Below are positions 1 to 7,319 of a stretch of DNA of 23,623 nt, piece after piece. Source of the stretch: RGIG5579 sp045543495 (GTDB taxonomy: Bacteria; Bacillota; Clostridia; Oscillospirales; SIG627); assembly GCA_045543495.1 (NCBI GenBank), contig JAZQMO010000017.1, positions 1 to 23,623 on the forward strand, given 5' to 3'. How positions within the stretch are numbered: position 1 is the first letter of the stretch; each line of letters begins with the position of its first letter. The translations under genes were made by a program, and so were the position numbers. The notes below the pieces were generated by a model. It was not told the DNA's origin and searched no databases. It was given only the letters and a program-made list of their open reading frames with translations.

Positions 1-94
1 CTCGATACCCTAATCGGTTCTCTCGCATGTCCATTATAACACCTATTTTAAATTCTGCGCTATAAACTTTATTTTTGCTACCTTTTTTACACAT
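1..94 (-). CDS. IS3-family transposase OrfA, N-terminal fragment (continues outside the window)
   Basis: The minus strand from 94 encodes 31 residues starting MCKKGSKNKVYSAEFKIGVI and ending RENRLGYR, still open at the window edge. The pattern of a basic start, then YSAEFK and an MR-N-LGYR segment, is the beginning of the helix-turn-helix of IS3-family OrfA proteins, which bind the element's ends and join OrfB by frameshifting to make the active transposase. A GGAGG ribosome site (106-110, minus strand) lies 11 nt before the ATG. It was recognised by translating the edge directly, as it is too short for usual gene calling. Whether the whole element is intact cannot be judged here. Confidence 0.8.
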   Translation of the reverse strand, partial: MCKKGSKNKVYSAEFKIGVIMDMRENRLGYR

Positions 95-140
95 AAAAAT
101 ATGCACCTCCAAAAGTGTCTAACTTTTGGGGTGCATATCA
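1..140 (-). mobile_element. Left end of an IS3-family (IS150-like) insertion sequence, cut by the window edge
   Basis: Read on the minus strand, the element appears to begin at 140 with TGATATGCACCCC, a TG-starting terminus of the type seen in IS3/IS150-group elements of Firmicutes. It continues into a ribosome site and the start of a transposase OrfA. Positions 102-137 form an inverted repeat (ATGCACCTCCAAAAGT against ACTTTTGGGGTGCAT with one base bulged), which folds over the OrfA ribosome site. The rest of the element lies beyond position 1, so the other end and any 3-4 bp target duplication cannot be seen. Placing the boundary at 140 is inference from the TG rule. Confidence 0.75.
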
Positions 141-168
141 AGAAGTAGTCTCCGTTTTTCATATAAAG

Positions 169-201
169 AAAAAATGACACTTACAATTGATGAAAGTGTC
201 A
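169..201 (-). terminator. Intrinsic terminator for the leftward lipoprotein transcript
   Basis: Perfect 8-bp stem TGACACTT (175-182) with AAGTGTCA (194-201) and an 11-nt loop. On the minus strand it is followed by six T (169-174). It is the first U-tract hairpin downstream of the SGNH lipoprotein stop at 506, so that message would carry the hairpin array in its 3' untranslated region. Confidence 0.7.
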
Positions 202-233
202 TAGTGGGTTATATACTTTGAAAAAAGTAACTA

Positions 234-476
234 CTTGCCGAAAAAAAGAATATCATTCTCGGCAGGTAAAGTAATATTGCAAACGAAACGTTTGCAGTGA
301 TATTTGACCTGCGGTCAAGTGATAGGAAAGCCTTGGGGCTTTCGTTATATTATATTCGCCACAAAACTGTCTGAAGGACAATATCACTTGGCAAAAGCCA
401 AATATAACTGCGAAGCAATATCACTCGCCGCAAGGCGAATATAACTGAGGCACACTTCCCTTACGAAGTGTGCCTC
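234..476. repeat. Array of about nine short hairpins separated by a conserved 9-nt spacer
   Basis: Successive stems are 234-241/259-266 (one G-T pair), GCAAACG/CGTTTGC at 279-295, TGACC/GGTCA at 305-317, GAAAGCC/GGCTTTC at 326-343, TGTC/GACA at 368-380, TGGC/GCCA at 389-400, GC-GAA-GC at 410-416, CGCC-GCAA-GGCG at 426-437 and a 12-bp stem at 447-476. Spacers in the right half are AATATCACT or AATATAACT (380-388, 401-409, 417-425, 438-446). In the left half they are the reverse complement AGTGATATT or a shorter or related form (271-278, 296-304, 318-324). TTATATTCGCC (350-360) is the exact inverse of 434-444. There is no coding potential. The regular structure points to a non-autonomous mobile or processed palindromic element; the family was not recognised. 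Confidence 0.75.
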
Positions 477-505
477 AAGAGTGCTTTTTTGTTTGCTGTA
501 TGCTC

Positions 506-1414
506 TTATTTTTGGATGTAATTTTCCGCAAAGGCAGAAAGGACACATTCGCTGATCCGATCCATTCCCTTATAGTTGGGATGGAGGGAGCCGTCTGCCA
601 TATGTGCCGCCACATTTCTTCGGGTAATGCCCGTTCCGTTGTGGAGATCAATAAAGGTTGCCTGATACTGCCGGGCGAGATCGGAAATGACGGCATTGTA
701 ATTTTCCATATTCTCAGGGCGAACGCCGTCTGCTACATTGAGGGTGAAAACGAAGTTGCAGAGATAGACCTCCGCCTCGGGATAAGCGGCCTTCATACCG
801 CTGATCATGGTATCGTATGCGGTCTTAAATTCGTCCAGAGGCACTCCCCTTCTGAAATCGTTGGTACCGAAATAGACCACGATCACATCGGGCTTGACGC
901 CGTCATTATTGTGCAGCTGCTTGGCCCGTTCAATGCCTCTTTTCGTCACCTGATCCCCCGACCAGGAATTGTTCACCAGAAGCTCCATTCCCGTGGCATC
1001 AACGGTCTGCATCCACCAGGTTTCCTTCACCTTGGAAAAGCCATGGTTGGTTCCCTTGTAGTAAACGGCATTGTCCCCGATGGTGGCATTGTATTTCACG
1101 TTGTTGGAATAGCCCTGAAAGGTAGAAACGCTGTCTCCCACAAAGGAGATCTTCTTTCCCTTTAAGACCTGAGTCAGAAGCGCATTTCTTGCGGCCTGCT
1201 CCTCCTCATTTAAGCGAAGGGCGGTGGGGACATCCGCCGTTTCGGTCTCGGTTTTTTCTTCTTCCTTTGTCTTTTCTTCTGCTGTTGCTTCCTCTTCCGT
1301 TTGCACCAAGGTTTCCTCGGTTGCGGGATCCTCGGCGGTCAAAACACCTTCCGAGGAACAGCCACAGAAAAGAATGGAAATTAAAAGGATCAGGGCAAAT
1401 AATCTGATTTTCAT
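506..1414 (-). CDS. SGNH/GDSL-family hydrolase lipoprotein
   Basis: A 302-residue secreted lipoprotein. Residues 1-19 form a signal peptide ending in FCGC, with Cys19 as the likely lipidated residue. Residues 22-62 are a Glu/Thr-rich linker, and the SGNH hydrolase domain runs from about 85 to the end. Catalytic blocks are visible: FVGDSVS (nucleophile Ser95), SWSG (Gly153), GTND (Asn185) and DGSLHPN (Asp274, His278). Such enzymes are esterases, often removing acetyl groups from wall or extracellular polysaccharides; the substrate is not predictable here. The ATG at 1414 has AAGGAG (1421-1426) at good spacing. It lies 61 nt downstream of the MBL lipoprotein gene in the same direction and may be co-transcribed. 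A TATAAT-like box (1444-1449) in the gap lacks a convincing -35. Confidence 0.88.
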   Translation of the reverse strand: MKIRLFALILLISILFCGCSSEGVLTAEDPATEETLVQTEEEATAEEKTKEEEKTETETADVPTALRLNEEEQAARNALLTQVLKGKKISFVGDSVSTFQGYSNNVKYNATIGDNAVYYKGTNHGFSKVKETWWMQTVDATGMELLVNNSWSGDQVTKRGIERAKQLHNNDGVKPDVIVVYFGTNDFRRGVPLDEFKTAYDTMISGMKAAYPEAEVYLCNFVFTLNVADGVRPENMENYNAVISDLARQYQATFIDLHNGTGITRRNVAAHMADGSLHPNYKGMDRISECVLSAFAENYIQK

Positions 1415-1475
1415 AATAAACTCCTTAAAAATATCATGGATGAATTATACTGTAATTGGGAAGCACAATGTGGGG

Positions 1476-2711
1476 TCAGCTTCCGGGGAAGGGGCGGGTG
1501 GCCCGACCGTTCCCTGCGACGATGATCTCACGGGTTGCGGGAGAGGTCTCCAAGGCTTTTCGCATATCTTTGTTGGCCCCCAGCTCATAAAAGCTTGTGG
1601 AGCAGGGGTAAAACAGGGTGGCGGCTTTGACCTCATTGTAAAACTCATAAGGGCCGTTCAGGCCGTGATGGGACATTTGCACCATATCAGACGCGAGGGC
1701 ACTGCCGTAAAGCCGCAAGGAAAGCCTTGATGCAATATCCCCGAGATCCCCCGTAAAGAGAACGGAGCCCTTCTCATCCCGCAAACGGGAAAGGATGGAG
1801 CTGTTGTTGAAGTCATCCGGGGCGCGCAGGTTCTTAAAAAGCGATTCGGGAGCGTAGAGGATCTCCATGGACAGATTGCAGAAGCGAAACTGCATTCCCG
1901 TGTGGGCATATACCATCTTGGCACCGGGGAAACGGGACACGGCCTGTTCAAGAGATCTGACACGAGAACCGCCATCTACCTCCTCCTCTTCGATTCCGGG
2001 ATTTCCCGGCGGCAGGGAGGAATAGATCATATACTCCAAGGTGAAAAGCTCCTGCGGGTTTTCCCGAGAGGCGATCCTTTTGAAGGCACCCGTATGGTCT
2101 CCGTGCAAATGGGTCATGACCCACGCACGAATAACGGGCTTTTCCCCGCCCGAGTGGCTTTGCAGATAGTCTAAGATCTCGTCAGCCGAGTCGGGGTAGC
2201 TCCCGTCATAGAGGATAAAGGAGCCATCGGTCAGCTGAACGGCATAGCCCATTCCGTTAAAATTCACCTTGCTCTGATTCAGCTGCGTTACGGTGCAGGG
2301 GGTGTCCCCGCCCTGCTCCGCAGGGGAAGCGGGGGGCAAGGTATCTGCCGCCGTATCCGAACAAACCAGATTCAGCTCCCCATTTTGCCCATGGTAATAC
2401 AAATGGGCAAGAGAGGCGCCCTTAACATAGGTTTTGGCGGGATTCTCCCCAAGCTCCAAGGAGGAATAAAGGGTGTAGCCCTCCTCTTCAAAATAGCGGC
2501 AGGCAAGGTCAAATTCCTCCCTGCTCCTTTTTCTGTAGGTGGAGAGCACGGAGCCGTCGTCACAGCGGTACAGAAGATCGGGCTTCGGTGCCTCGGTCAC
2601 GGTTTCCTCTGCGGTGGTTTTTACATCCGTTTCCGGTGGGAGAGAGGCTATGCAGGAACAAAGGGCAAACAGCATTGCCAAGGTCAGAATGAGTGCAATG
2701 TGTCGTTTCAT
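1476..2711 (-). CDS. Metallo-beta-lactamase-fold hydrolase lipoprotein
   Basis: A 411-residue protein with a lipoprotein signal peptide (LCSC, Cys20), a Thr/Glu-rich tether to about residue 45, a poorly defined region at 50-130 and an MBL-fold domain from about 140. The metal-binding motif THLHGDHTG (His201, His203, Asp205, His206) is complete. Later landmarks are FTGDLG (Asp322) and SHHG (347-350), the arrangement seen in ComEC-type and related extracellular MBL proteins. It is therefore likely a metal-dependent hydrolase on the outer face of the membrane. The substrate is unknown; phosphodiester or nucleic-acid hydrolysis is possible by analogy only. The ATG at 2711 has AAAGGA 7 nt upstream, and a good promoter lies at 2770-2798. 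Confidence 0.82.
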   Translation of the reverse strand: MKRHIALILTLAMLFALCSCIASLPPETDVKTTAEETVTEAPKPDLLYRCDDGSVLSTYRKRSREEFDLACRYFEEEGYTLYSSLELGENPAKTYVKGASLAHLYYHGQNGELNLVCSDTAADTLPPASPAEQGGDTPCTVTQLNQSKVNFNGMGYAVQLTDGSFILYDGSYPDSADEILDYLQSHSGGEKPVIRAWVMTHLHGDHTGAFKRIASRENPQELFTLEYMIYSSLPPGNPGIEEEEVDGGSRVRSLEQAVSRFPGAKMVYAHTGMQFRFCNLSMEILYAPESLFKNLRAPDDFNNSSILSRLRDEKGSVLFTGDLGDIASRLSLRLYGSALASDMVQMSHHGLNGPYEFYNEVKAATLFYPCSTSFYELGANKDMRKALETSPATREIIVAGNGRATRPFPGS

Positions 2712-2769
2712 CGTCGTATCCTTTCTGATTTGTATCCTTCCTTCCGGAAAAACGGATTTGTCTTATTTT

Positions 2770-2798
2770 ATTATACCTTCTTTTCCTCAGTTTCTCAA
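2770..2798 (-). promoter_or_regulatory. Sigma-A-type promoter for the MBL lipoprotein gene
   Basis: On the minus strand: -35 TTGAGA (2793-2798), 17-nt spacer, -10 TATAAT (2770-2775), about 60 nt before the start codon at 2711. The interval 2712-3011 holds this promoter and the divergent one at 2957-2985; nothing else was found in it. Confidence 0.7.
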
Positions 2799-2956
2799 GA
2801 GATGAAACCCACAAATTTTCCCTGCGAAACAAGACCTTTTGCACAAATTTTAAGTCCGAATCGTGAACGAGATCGCCCTTTCCTCCGTTTCTTACCGTCT
2901 CGGCAAATTCAACACAAATCCCTATCGTATTCAAAGAGTGTTTTCCTCATTGATTC

Positions 2957-2985
2957 TTGATTGCGAAGAAAAAATGTGCTATACT
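2957..2985 (+). promoter_or_regulatory. Sigma-A-type promoter with extended -10 for the Sel1-repeat gene
   Basis: -35 TTGATT (2957-2962), 17-nt spacer, -10 TATACT (2980-2985) preceded by TGC (extended -10). The start codon at 3012 follows closely with AAAGGAG (2998-3004) as ribosome site, so the 5' leader is only about 20 nt. Confidence 0.75.
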
Positions 2986-3011
2986 GCAAGAAGAATCAAA
3001 GGAGATGAAAA

Positions 3012-3731
3012 ATGAGAGAATTTTTAGCACCGTTTTGGGAATTTTTATTTGAAGCCTTCGGCGTTTTCGGAATCGGAATTGCCCTGGGCATTCTGGGCTT
3101 TGGGATCCTTTTGGCCTATCTTTTGTTGGTGGGTATTTGGGCTTTGATAGGGCGCCTTTTCACCCCCAAACGCAAAGCAGTGCCGAGGCGGTCCGTTGCT
3201 GTGCCGCCCTCTGTGAGTCTTCCGAAAAGAAACAGCTCTGCGGCACCAACGGTGGAGAAAAAACAAGAGCCTTATCGCTCCCCTACCCTGCAGGATTTTT
3301 TGAAGCGTGCCGAGCAGGGCGAGGCTTATGCGCAGTGCTGCTGCGGCTCGATCTATGAACACGGAGACGGTGTCCCCGTGGATATGGAAAAAGCCATCCA
3401 TTGGTATCAAACGGCAGGAGATGCGGGGCACGTTTTATCCAATTACAAGCTCGGGATGATGTATTTAGAGGGAAGAGGGGTGAAAAAGGATCTCGCCCTT
3501 GCCCGGGAGCGCCTCACCTTGGCCGCCGAGGGCGAGGACGATACGGCTCAGTATCAATTGGCCCTGATCTATTCAGAAAAAAATGAGCTCCTTTGCAAGG
3601 AAAAGGGCTATACCTCCTACGAGGAAAAAAAGGCCGATGCCGAATATATCCGAAACGAAGAAAAATACAAATACTGGCTGAAAAAGGCCGCCGCCAACGG
3701 CAATTACGACGCAGAGTATATTCTGTATTGA
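3012..3731 (+). CDS. Membrane-anchored Sel1-repeat protein
   Basis: A 239-residue protein. A hydrophobic, glycine-rich segment at residues 17-47 is one long or two short membrane helices. A basic, Pro/Ser-rich linker (50-90) follows, then Sel1-like tetratricopeptide repeats from about residue 92: a first unit around EAYAQCCCGSIYEHGDGV (104-139), a second around NYKLGMMYLEGRGV (140-175), and a more divergent third ending in YWLKKAAANGNYDAEY. Sel1 repeats are protein-protein binding modules with no enzymatic activity, so this is probably a membrane-located scaffold or adaptor. It is a single-gene unit on the plus strand between two leftward clusters, with its own promoter and terminator. Its partner is not evident. 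Confidence 0.85.
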   Translation: MREFLAPFWEFLFEAFGVFGIGIALGILGFGILLAYLLLVGIWALIGRLFTPKRKAVPRRSVAVPPSVSLPKRNSSAAPTVEKKQEPYRSPTLQDFLKRAEQGEAYAQCCCGSIYEHGDGVPVDMEKAIHWYQTAGDAGHVLSNYKLGMMYLEGRGVKKDLALARERLTLAAEGEDDTAQYQLALIYSEKNELLCKEKGYTSYEEKKADAEYIRNEEKYKYWLKKAAANGNYDAEYILY

Positions 3732-3736
3732 AATCA

Positions 3737-3768
3737 AAAAACCTCGATGAAATCTCATCGAGGTTTTT
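3737..3768. terminator. Bidirectional intrinsic terminator
   Basis: A perfect 14-bp inverted repeat, AAAAACCTCGATGA (3737-3750) and TCATCGAGGTTTTT (3755-3768), with a 4-nt loop and T-runs on both strands. It lies between the convergent Sel1 gene (stop at 3731) and the last gene of the polysaccharide operon (stop at 3813), so it can end transcription from both sides. Confidence 0.92.
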
Positions 3769-3812
3769 CCTTGCTATTATCGCAAACCGTGGGTCCTAAC
3801 AGCACCATTGTG

Positions 3813-4955
3813 TTACAGGCCGATTTCCTCCAAAAAATCGCCCATTTCATCAGCCTTGCTCTTCTTTAAGCTACTGTTGGTTTTTAATTCGTTTTTCGCC
3901 ATACTTGCCACCTGGGGCTGCAGGAGCATAAACCAACGCCTGATCTGCATCACGGGCATAAGCCAGCGGTGCTTTTCCAAAATGGGATAGTATCGCTTCA
4001 ATTTATCGTAAGAAATGAAAACACGGGACAGCAAATACCCGAACCGACCGCCCTTTTTCGTTTGCTGCAGGGCAACACGGTTTTCAGATGTGCCATAGCT
4101 TCCGCCGGACAGCAGAAAAGCTTGCAGCTGCCTTGACAGTTCGTCTGCCTCTTCCCCGCCAAACCAAACTCTGCTTAATTTTCTTGCGGCTTCGGCAAAT
4201 CGCAACAGCCCACCCTCGGAAAGAAGGGCATCCCGAGCAGAGAAATCTATGTTTTCCAAATGATCCAAGATCCAAAGATCAAGAAAAGGGCGAATACCGC
4301 AGCCACCCGTCTCAAAATGCTTTGCCATATGAGCGATATGATAAAAGTAGAAAAATGCATCGCTCATTTCATAGCGGTACCCACTGTTTTCACACAATGA
4401 AACGTTTTCCCAAACGGAACGAAGCACCTCGATGGCATTGTTGGCCCTGCCTTCCTCCACCAGATCAAAGTGCAGTTCAATATGAACCCCTCGGGGCGTG
4501 AAGAGAGAGACATCGTGAGGATTGTGTTCCTTTTCGGTATACCCCAAGGTGCGAACCAAATGGTCAATGGCCCGCTCCAGATCCTCACGATGCACCAGCA
4601 CATCAAGGTCACAGCTGGTTCGCATCCAAGGCTCGGGATAATACTCCCGCAAAACAGAGCCCTTCAGGGGAACAAACGGGATCTTTGCCTCCTCCAAAGC
4701 CGCACTCATTTCTTTTAAGGCATAGCTTGAGGTTTCATGACGGTAAACTGCCTTGAGGATGCTCTTTTCCATAAAAGCATCTTCTTTTGGTAACAGGCCG
4801 TTTTGTTTCAAGGAAAAGGCCACAAGATGCCCCAAATCGTGAGCCTCGGCAAGCTGATACAGATCCTTTGGATCTGCCTCGATCTCGGAAACAGGAGAAG
4901 CCCCGAGGGCAGAGCAAATCAAGGAAAACAGTTCCCTTACACTTTGGCTTTCCAT
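3813..4955 (-). CDS. Uncharacterised nucleotidyltransferase-like protein (NTP_transf_5 type)
   Basis: A 380-residue protein, last gene of the polysaccharide operon. The central region carries the hallmarks of the uncharacterised nucleotidyltransferase family: FVPLKGSVLREYYP (94-107) followed by RTSCDLDVLV (112-121) with the paired acidic residues Asp116 and Asp118, then HIELHFDL (158-165). This matches a polymerase-beta-like nucleotidyltransferase core with a mostly helical remainder. Members often sit in surface-polysaccharide loci, but their substrate is not established to my knowledge. Modification of a sugar or lipid intermediate, or of a protein, would fit. The ATG at 4955 has a strong AAGGAGGAG site. 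The gap to the upstream dehydrogenase gene is 21 nt, so it is surely co-transcribed. Confidence 0.8.
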   Translation of the reverse strand: MESQSVRELFSLICSALGASPVSEIEADPKDLYQLAEAHDLGHLVAFSLKQNGLLPKEDAFMEKSILKAVYRHETSSYALKEMSAALEEAKIPFVPLKGSVLREYYPEPWMRTSCDLDVLVHREDLERAIDHLVRTLGYTEKEHNPHDVSLFTPRGVHIELHFDLVEEGRANNAIEVLRSVWENVSLCENSGYRYEMSDAFFYFYHIAHMAKHFETGGCGIRPFLDLWILDHLENIDFSARDALLSEGGLLRFAEAARKLSRVWFGGEEADELSRQLQAFLLSGGSYGTSENRVALQQTKKGGRFGYLLSRVFISYDKLKRYYPILEKHRWLMPVMQIRRWFMLLQPQVASMAKNELKTNSSLKKSKADEMGDFLEEIGL

Positions 4956-4976
4956 CGTAGCTCCTCCTTATCTGAA

Positions 4977-6161
4977 TCAATCTCTGAAATACAGGTCTCT
5001 GGTATAGACCTTATCCAAAACATCGGCAATGTCATCGTGATAACGGTTGGCAATGATCACGTCGGAAATGGATTTGAATTCCTCTAGATCACCGATCACA
5101 CGGCTATTGAAGAAATTATCTTCCGCCAAGGTGGGTTCGTACACCACCACTTCAATGCCTTTCGCCTTAATACGCTTCATAACCCCTTGAATGGAGGACT
5201 GACGGAAGTTATCCGAGCCCGCCTTCATAGTCAAGCGGTACACACCCACGATCTTAGGGTTTCTCCCAATGATCTGATCGGCAATGAAATCCTTTCTGGT
5301 GCTGTTAGCCGATACAATAGCGGAAATGATATTCTGCGGAACATCCGCATAATTGGCAAGAAGCTGCTTGGTATCCTTAGGGAGGCAGTAGCCGCCGTAG
5401 CCAAAGGAAGGATTGTTGTAGTGGGAGCCGATTCGGGGATCCAGGCCAACTCCCTCGATGATGGACTTGGTATCAAGCCCCCTCACGGCGGCATAGGTAT
5501 CCAATTCGTTGAAGAAGGAAACACGCAAGGCCAGGTAGGTATTGGCAAACAGCTTGACCGCCTCCGCCTCGGTGGGATTCATCAGGCGAACCTCCACATC
5601 ATCCTTGATGGCACCTTCCTTTAAGAGGTTGGCAAAGGTTTCGGCAACTCCACGCAGTCTCTCATCCTCCATTGGCACGCCCACGATGATGCGGCTGGGG
5701 TAGAGGTTATCGTAAAGTGCTCTTCCCTCTCGCAAAAACTCGGGACTGAAGAGAATATTGTCGCTCTGAAAATCTGCCCTGACCTTTTCGGTAAAGCCCA
5801 CGGGAACCGTGGATTTCACGATCATAATTGCCTTGGGATTCACCTCAATCACCTTGGCGATGACACTTTCCACACTGGAGGTATCAAAATAATTCTTCGC
5901 AGGATCGTAATTGGTGGGGGTGGAAATAATGACGATTTCCGCCTCACGGTAAGCGGCTTCCCCATCGGTGGTAGCCGTAAGATGCAATTCCTTTTGGGCA
6001 AGATATTCCTCGATCTCCCGATCCGCAATGGGAGATTTTTTGTTGTTGATCATCTCTACCTTCTCGGGGATGATATCAACTGCTGTAACTTCATTGTTCT
6101 GCGCAAGAAGCACCGCCATGGAAAGACCAACATAACCGGTTCCCGCAACGACTACTTTCAT
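4977..6161 (-). CDS. ugd: UDP-glucose 6-dehydrogenase
   Basis: A 394-residue cytosolic enzyme oxidising UDP-glucose to UDP-glucuronate with two NAD+. The Rossmann motif AGTGYVGLS is at residues 6-14, and substrate-binding FANTYLALR at 205-213. The catalytic cysteine is in SFGYGGYCLPKDTKQL (Cys259). The C-terminal half (GSDNFRQSSIQGVMKRIKAK, YTRDLYFRD) closely follows the short Ugd type known from enterobacterial capsule loci, of about 388 residues, rather than ManNAc dehydrogenases. The start overlaps the stop of the epimerase gene as TAATG with GGAGGAG just before it, indicating translational coupling. It supplies glucuronate to the operon's polymer. Confidence 0.95.
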   Translation of the reverse strand: MKVVVAGTGYVGLSMAVLLAQNNEVTAVDIIPEKVEMINNKKSPIADREIEEYLAQKELHLTATTDGEAAYREAEIVIISTPTNYDPAKNYFDTSSVESVIAKVIEVNPKAIMIVKSTVPVGFTEKVRADFQSDNILFSPEFLREGRALYDNLYPSRIIVGVPMEDERLRGVAETFANLLKEGAIKDDVEVRLMNPTEAEAVKLFANTYLALRVSFFNELDTYAAVRGLDTKSIIEGVGLDPRIGSHYNNPSFGYGGYCLPKDTKQLLANYADVPQNIISAIVSANSTRKDFIADQIIGRNPKIVGVYRLTMKAGSDNFRQSSIQGVMKRIKAKGIEVVVYEPTLAEDNFFNSRVIGDLEEFKSISDVIIANRYHDDIADVLDKVYTRDLYFRD

Positions 6162-7255
6162 TATTTCTCCTCCAAAATATCTGCAATCCGCCGACAGGCA
6201 AAGCCATCCCCATAGGGATTGCTCGCTTTCGACATGGCATCATAAGCAGCCTGATCTTCCAATAGCTGCTTGAAATTCTCGTAAATCACCTGTTCGTCGG
6301 TTCCTACCAGCTTCAAGGTACCCGCCTTAATCCCTTCGGGACGCTCGGTGGTATCACGCATAACCAAAACAGGTTTCCCCAAGGAAGGTGCTTCTTCCTG
6401 AATTCCGCCGCTATCAGTGAGAATCATAAAACTACGGGCAAGGAAATTATGGAAATCCAAAACCTCAAGGGGCTCAATGATGTGGATGCGATCACAGCCT
6501 CCCAATTCTTCATCGGCTGCCTTGCGCACCACAGGATTCATATGAATGGGGTAGATCGCTTTTACATCCGAATGCTCCTCCATCACACGGCGGATGGCAC
6601 GGAACATATTGTGCATCGGCTCTCCAAGGTTTTCACGACGGTGCGCCGTAATCATAATGAGGCGGCTTCCCTTCGCCCACTCCAATTCAGGATGAGTATA
6701 ATCCTCCCGAACAGTGGTTTTCAGTGCATCAATGGCAGTATTTCCCGTAACGAAAATAGATGAAGGATCCTTCCCCTCTTTCAAAAGATTATCCCTTGAA
6801 AGCTCTGTGGGAGAGAAATTATATTTTGCAACGATTCCCACAGCTTGACGATTGAATTCTTCGGGATAGGGGCTGTAAATATTATAGGTGCGAAGCCCCG
6901 CCTCTACATGCCCTACGGGGATTTGCTTATAAAAGCAAGCAAGGGCTGTAACAAAGGTGGTGGAGGTGTCTCCGTGAACGAGAACCACATCGGGCTTTAC
7001 CTCGTCCAAAACCTCTCCGATTCGGGTCAAAATATTGGTTGTAATATCAAACAAGGTCTGTCCCGCCTTCATAATGGAAAGATCATAATCCGGCACAACC
7101 TTGAATGTGTCCAGCACCATATCCAGCATCTGGCGGTGCTGCCCTGTTACACAAACAATCGTTTGAATGCTTTTTCTTGTTTTCAGTTCATTCACAAGAG
7201 GACACATTTTGATTGCTTCGGGACGAGTCCCGAACACAAGCATTATTGTTTTCAT
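6161..7255 (-). CDS. wecB: UDP-N-acetylglucosamine 2-epimerase (non-hydrolysing)
   Basis: A 364-residue cytosolic enzyme interconverting UDP-GlcNAc and UDP-ManNAc. Family motifs are intact: FGTRPEAIKM (8-17), VTGQHRQML (36-44), VHGDTSTT (93-100), HVEAGLRTYNIYSPYPEEFN (116-135), TAHRREN and the UDP-binding TDSGGIQEEAPSLGKPVL. The family length is about 375. I chose the ATG at 7255 because GGAG lies 6 nt upstream. The in-frame ATG at 7267, four codons earlier, has no ribosome site. It is followed without a gap by ugd. The pair provides ManNAc and glucuronate donors; with no ManNAc dehydrogenase seen, ManNAc itself is the likely building block. Confidence 0.95.
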   Translation of the reverse strand: MKTIMLVFGTRPEAIKMCPLVNELKTRKSIQTIVCVTGQHRQMLDMVLDTFKVVPDYDLSIMKAGQTLFDITTNILTRIGEVLDEVKPDVVLVHGDTSTTFVTALACFYKQIPVGHVEAGLRTYNIYSPYPEEFNRQAVGIVAKYNFSPTELSRDNLLKEGKDPSSIFVTGNTAIDALKTTVREDYTHPELEWAKGSRLIMITAHRRENLGEPMHNMFRAIRRVMEEHSDVKAIYPIHMNPVVRKAADEELGGCDRIHIIEPLEVLDFHNFLARSFMILTDSGGIQEEAPSLGKPVLVMRDTTERPEGIKAGTLKLVGTDEQVIYENFKQLLEDQAAYDAMSKASNPYGDGFACRRIADILEEK

Positions 7256-7319
7256 AATATACTCCATTCAATATAACAATGAACCATTCACTTATGAATA
7301 AGAAATCCACAATATTCCT

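Noticed and set aside
234..476. CRISPR array
   Set aside because: The repeated element is only about 9 nt and alternates in orientation, and the intervening parts are short palindromes rather than spacers of constant 30-40 nt length.
447..476. Intrinsic terminator directly after the SGNH lipoprotein gene
   Set aside because: The 12-bp stem is strong, but on the minus strand it is followed by AGTTATATT, with no T-run. The U-tract terminator is further along at 169-201.
470..1165. Plus-strand open frame of 231 codons
   Set aside because: Antisense to the SGNH lipoprotein with intact catalytic motifs; starts inside the hairpin array and has no ribosome site.
4977..6161. UDP-N-acetylmannosamine dehydrogenase (WecC), given the neighbouring epimerase
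   Set aside because: The active-site context GYGGYCLPKDTKQL, the length of 394 and the C-terminal half match the short UDP-glucose 6-dehydrogenase type, not WecC.
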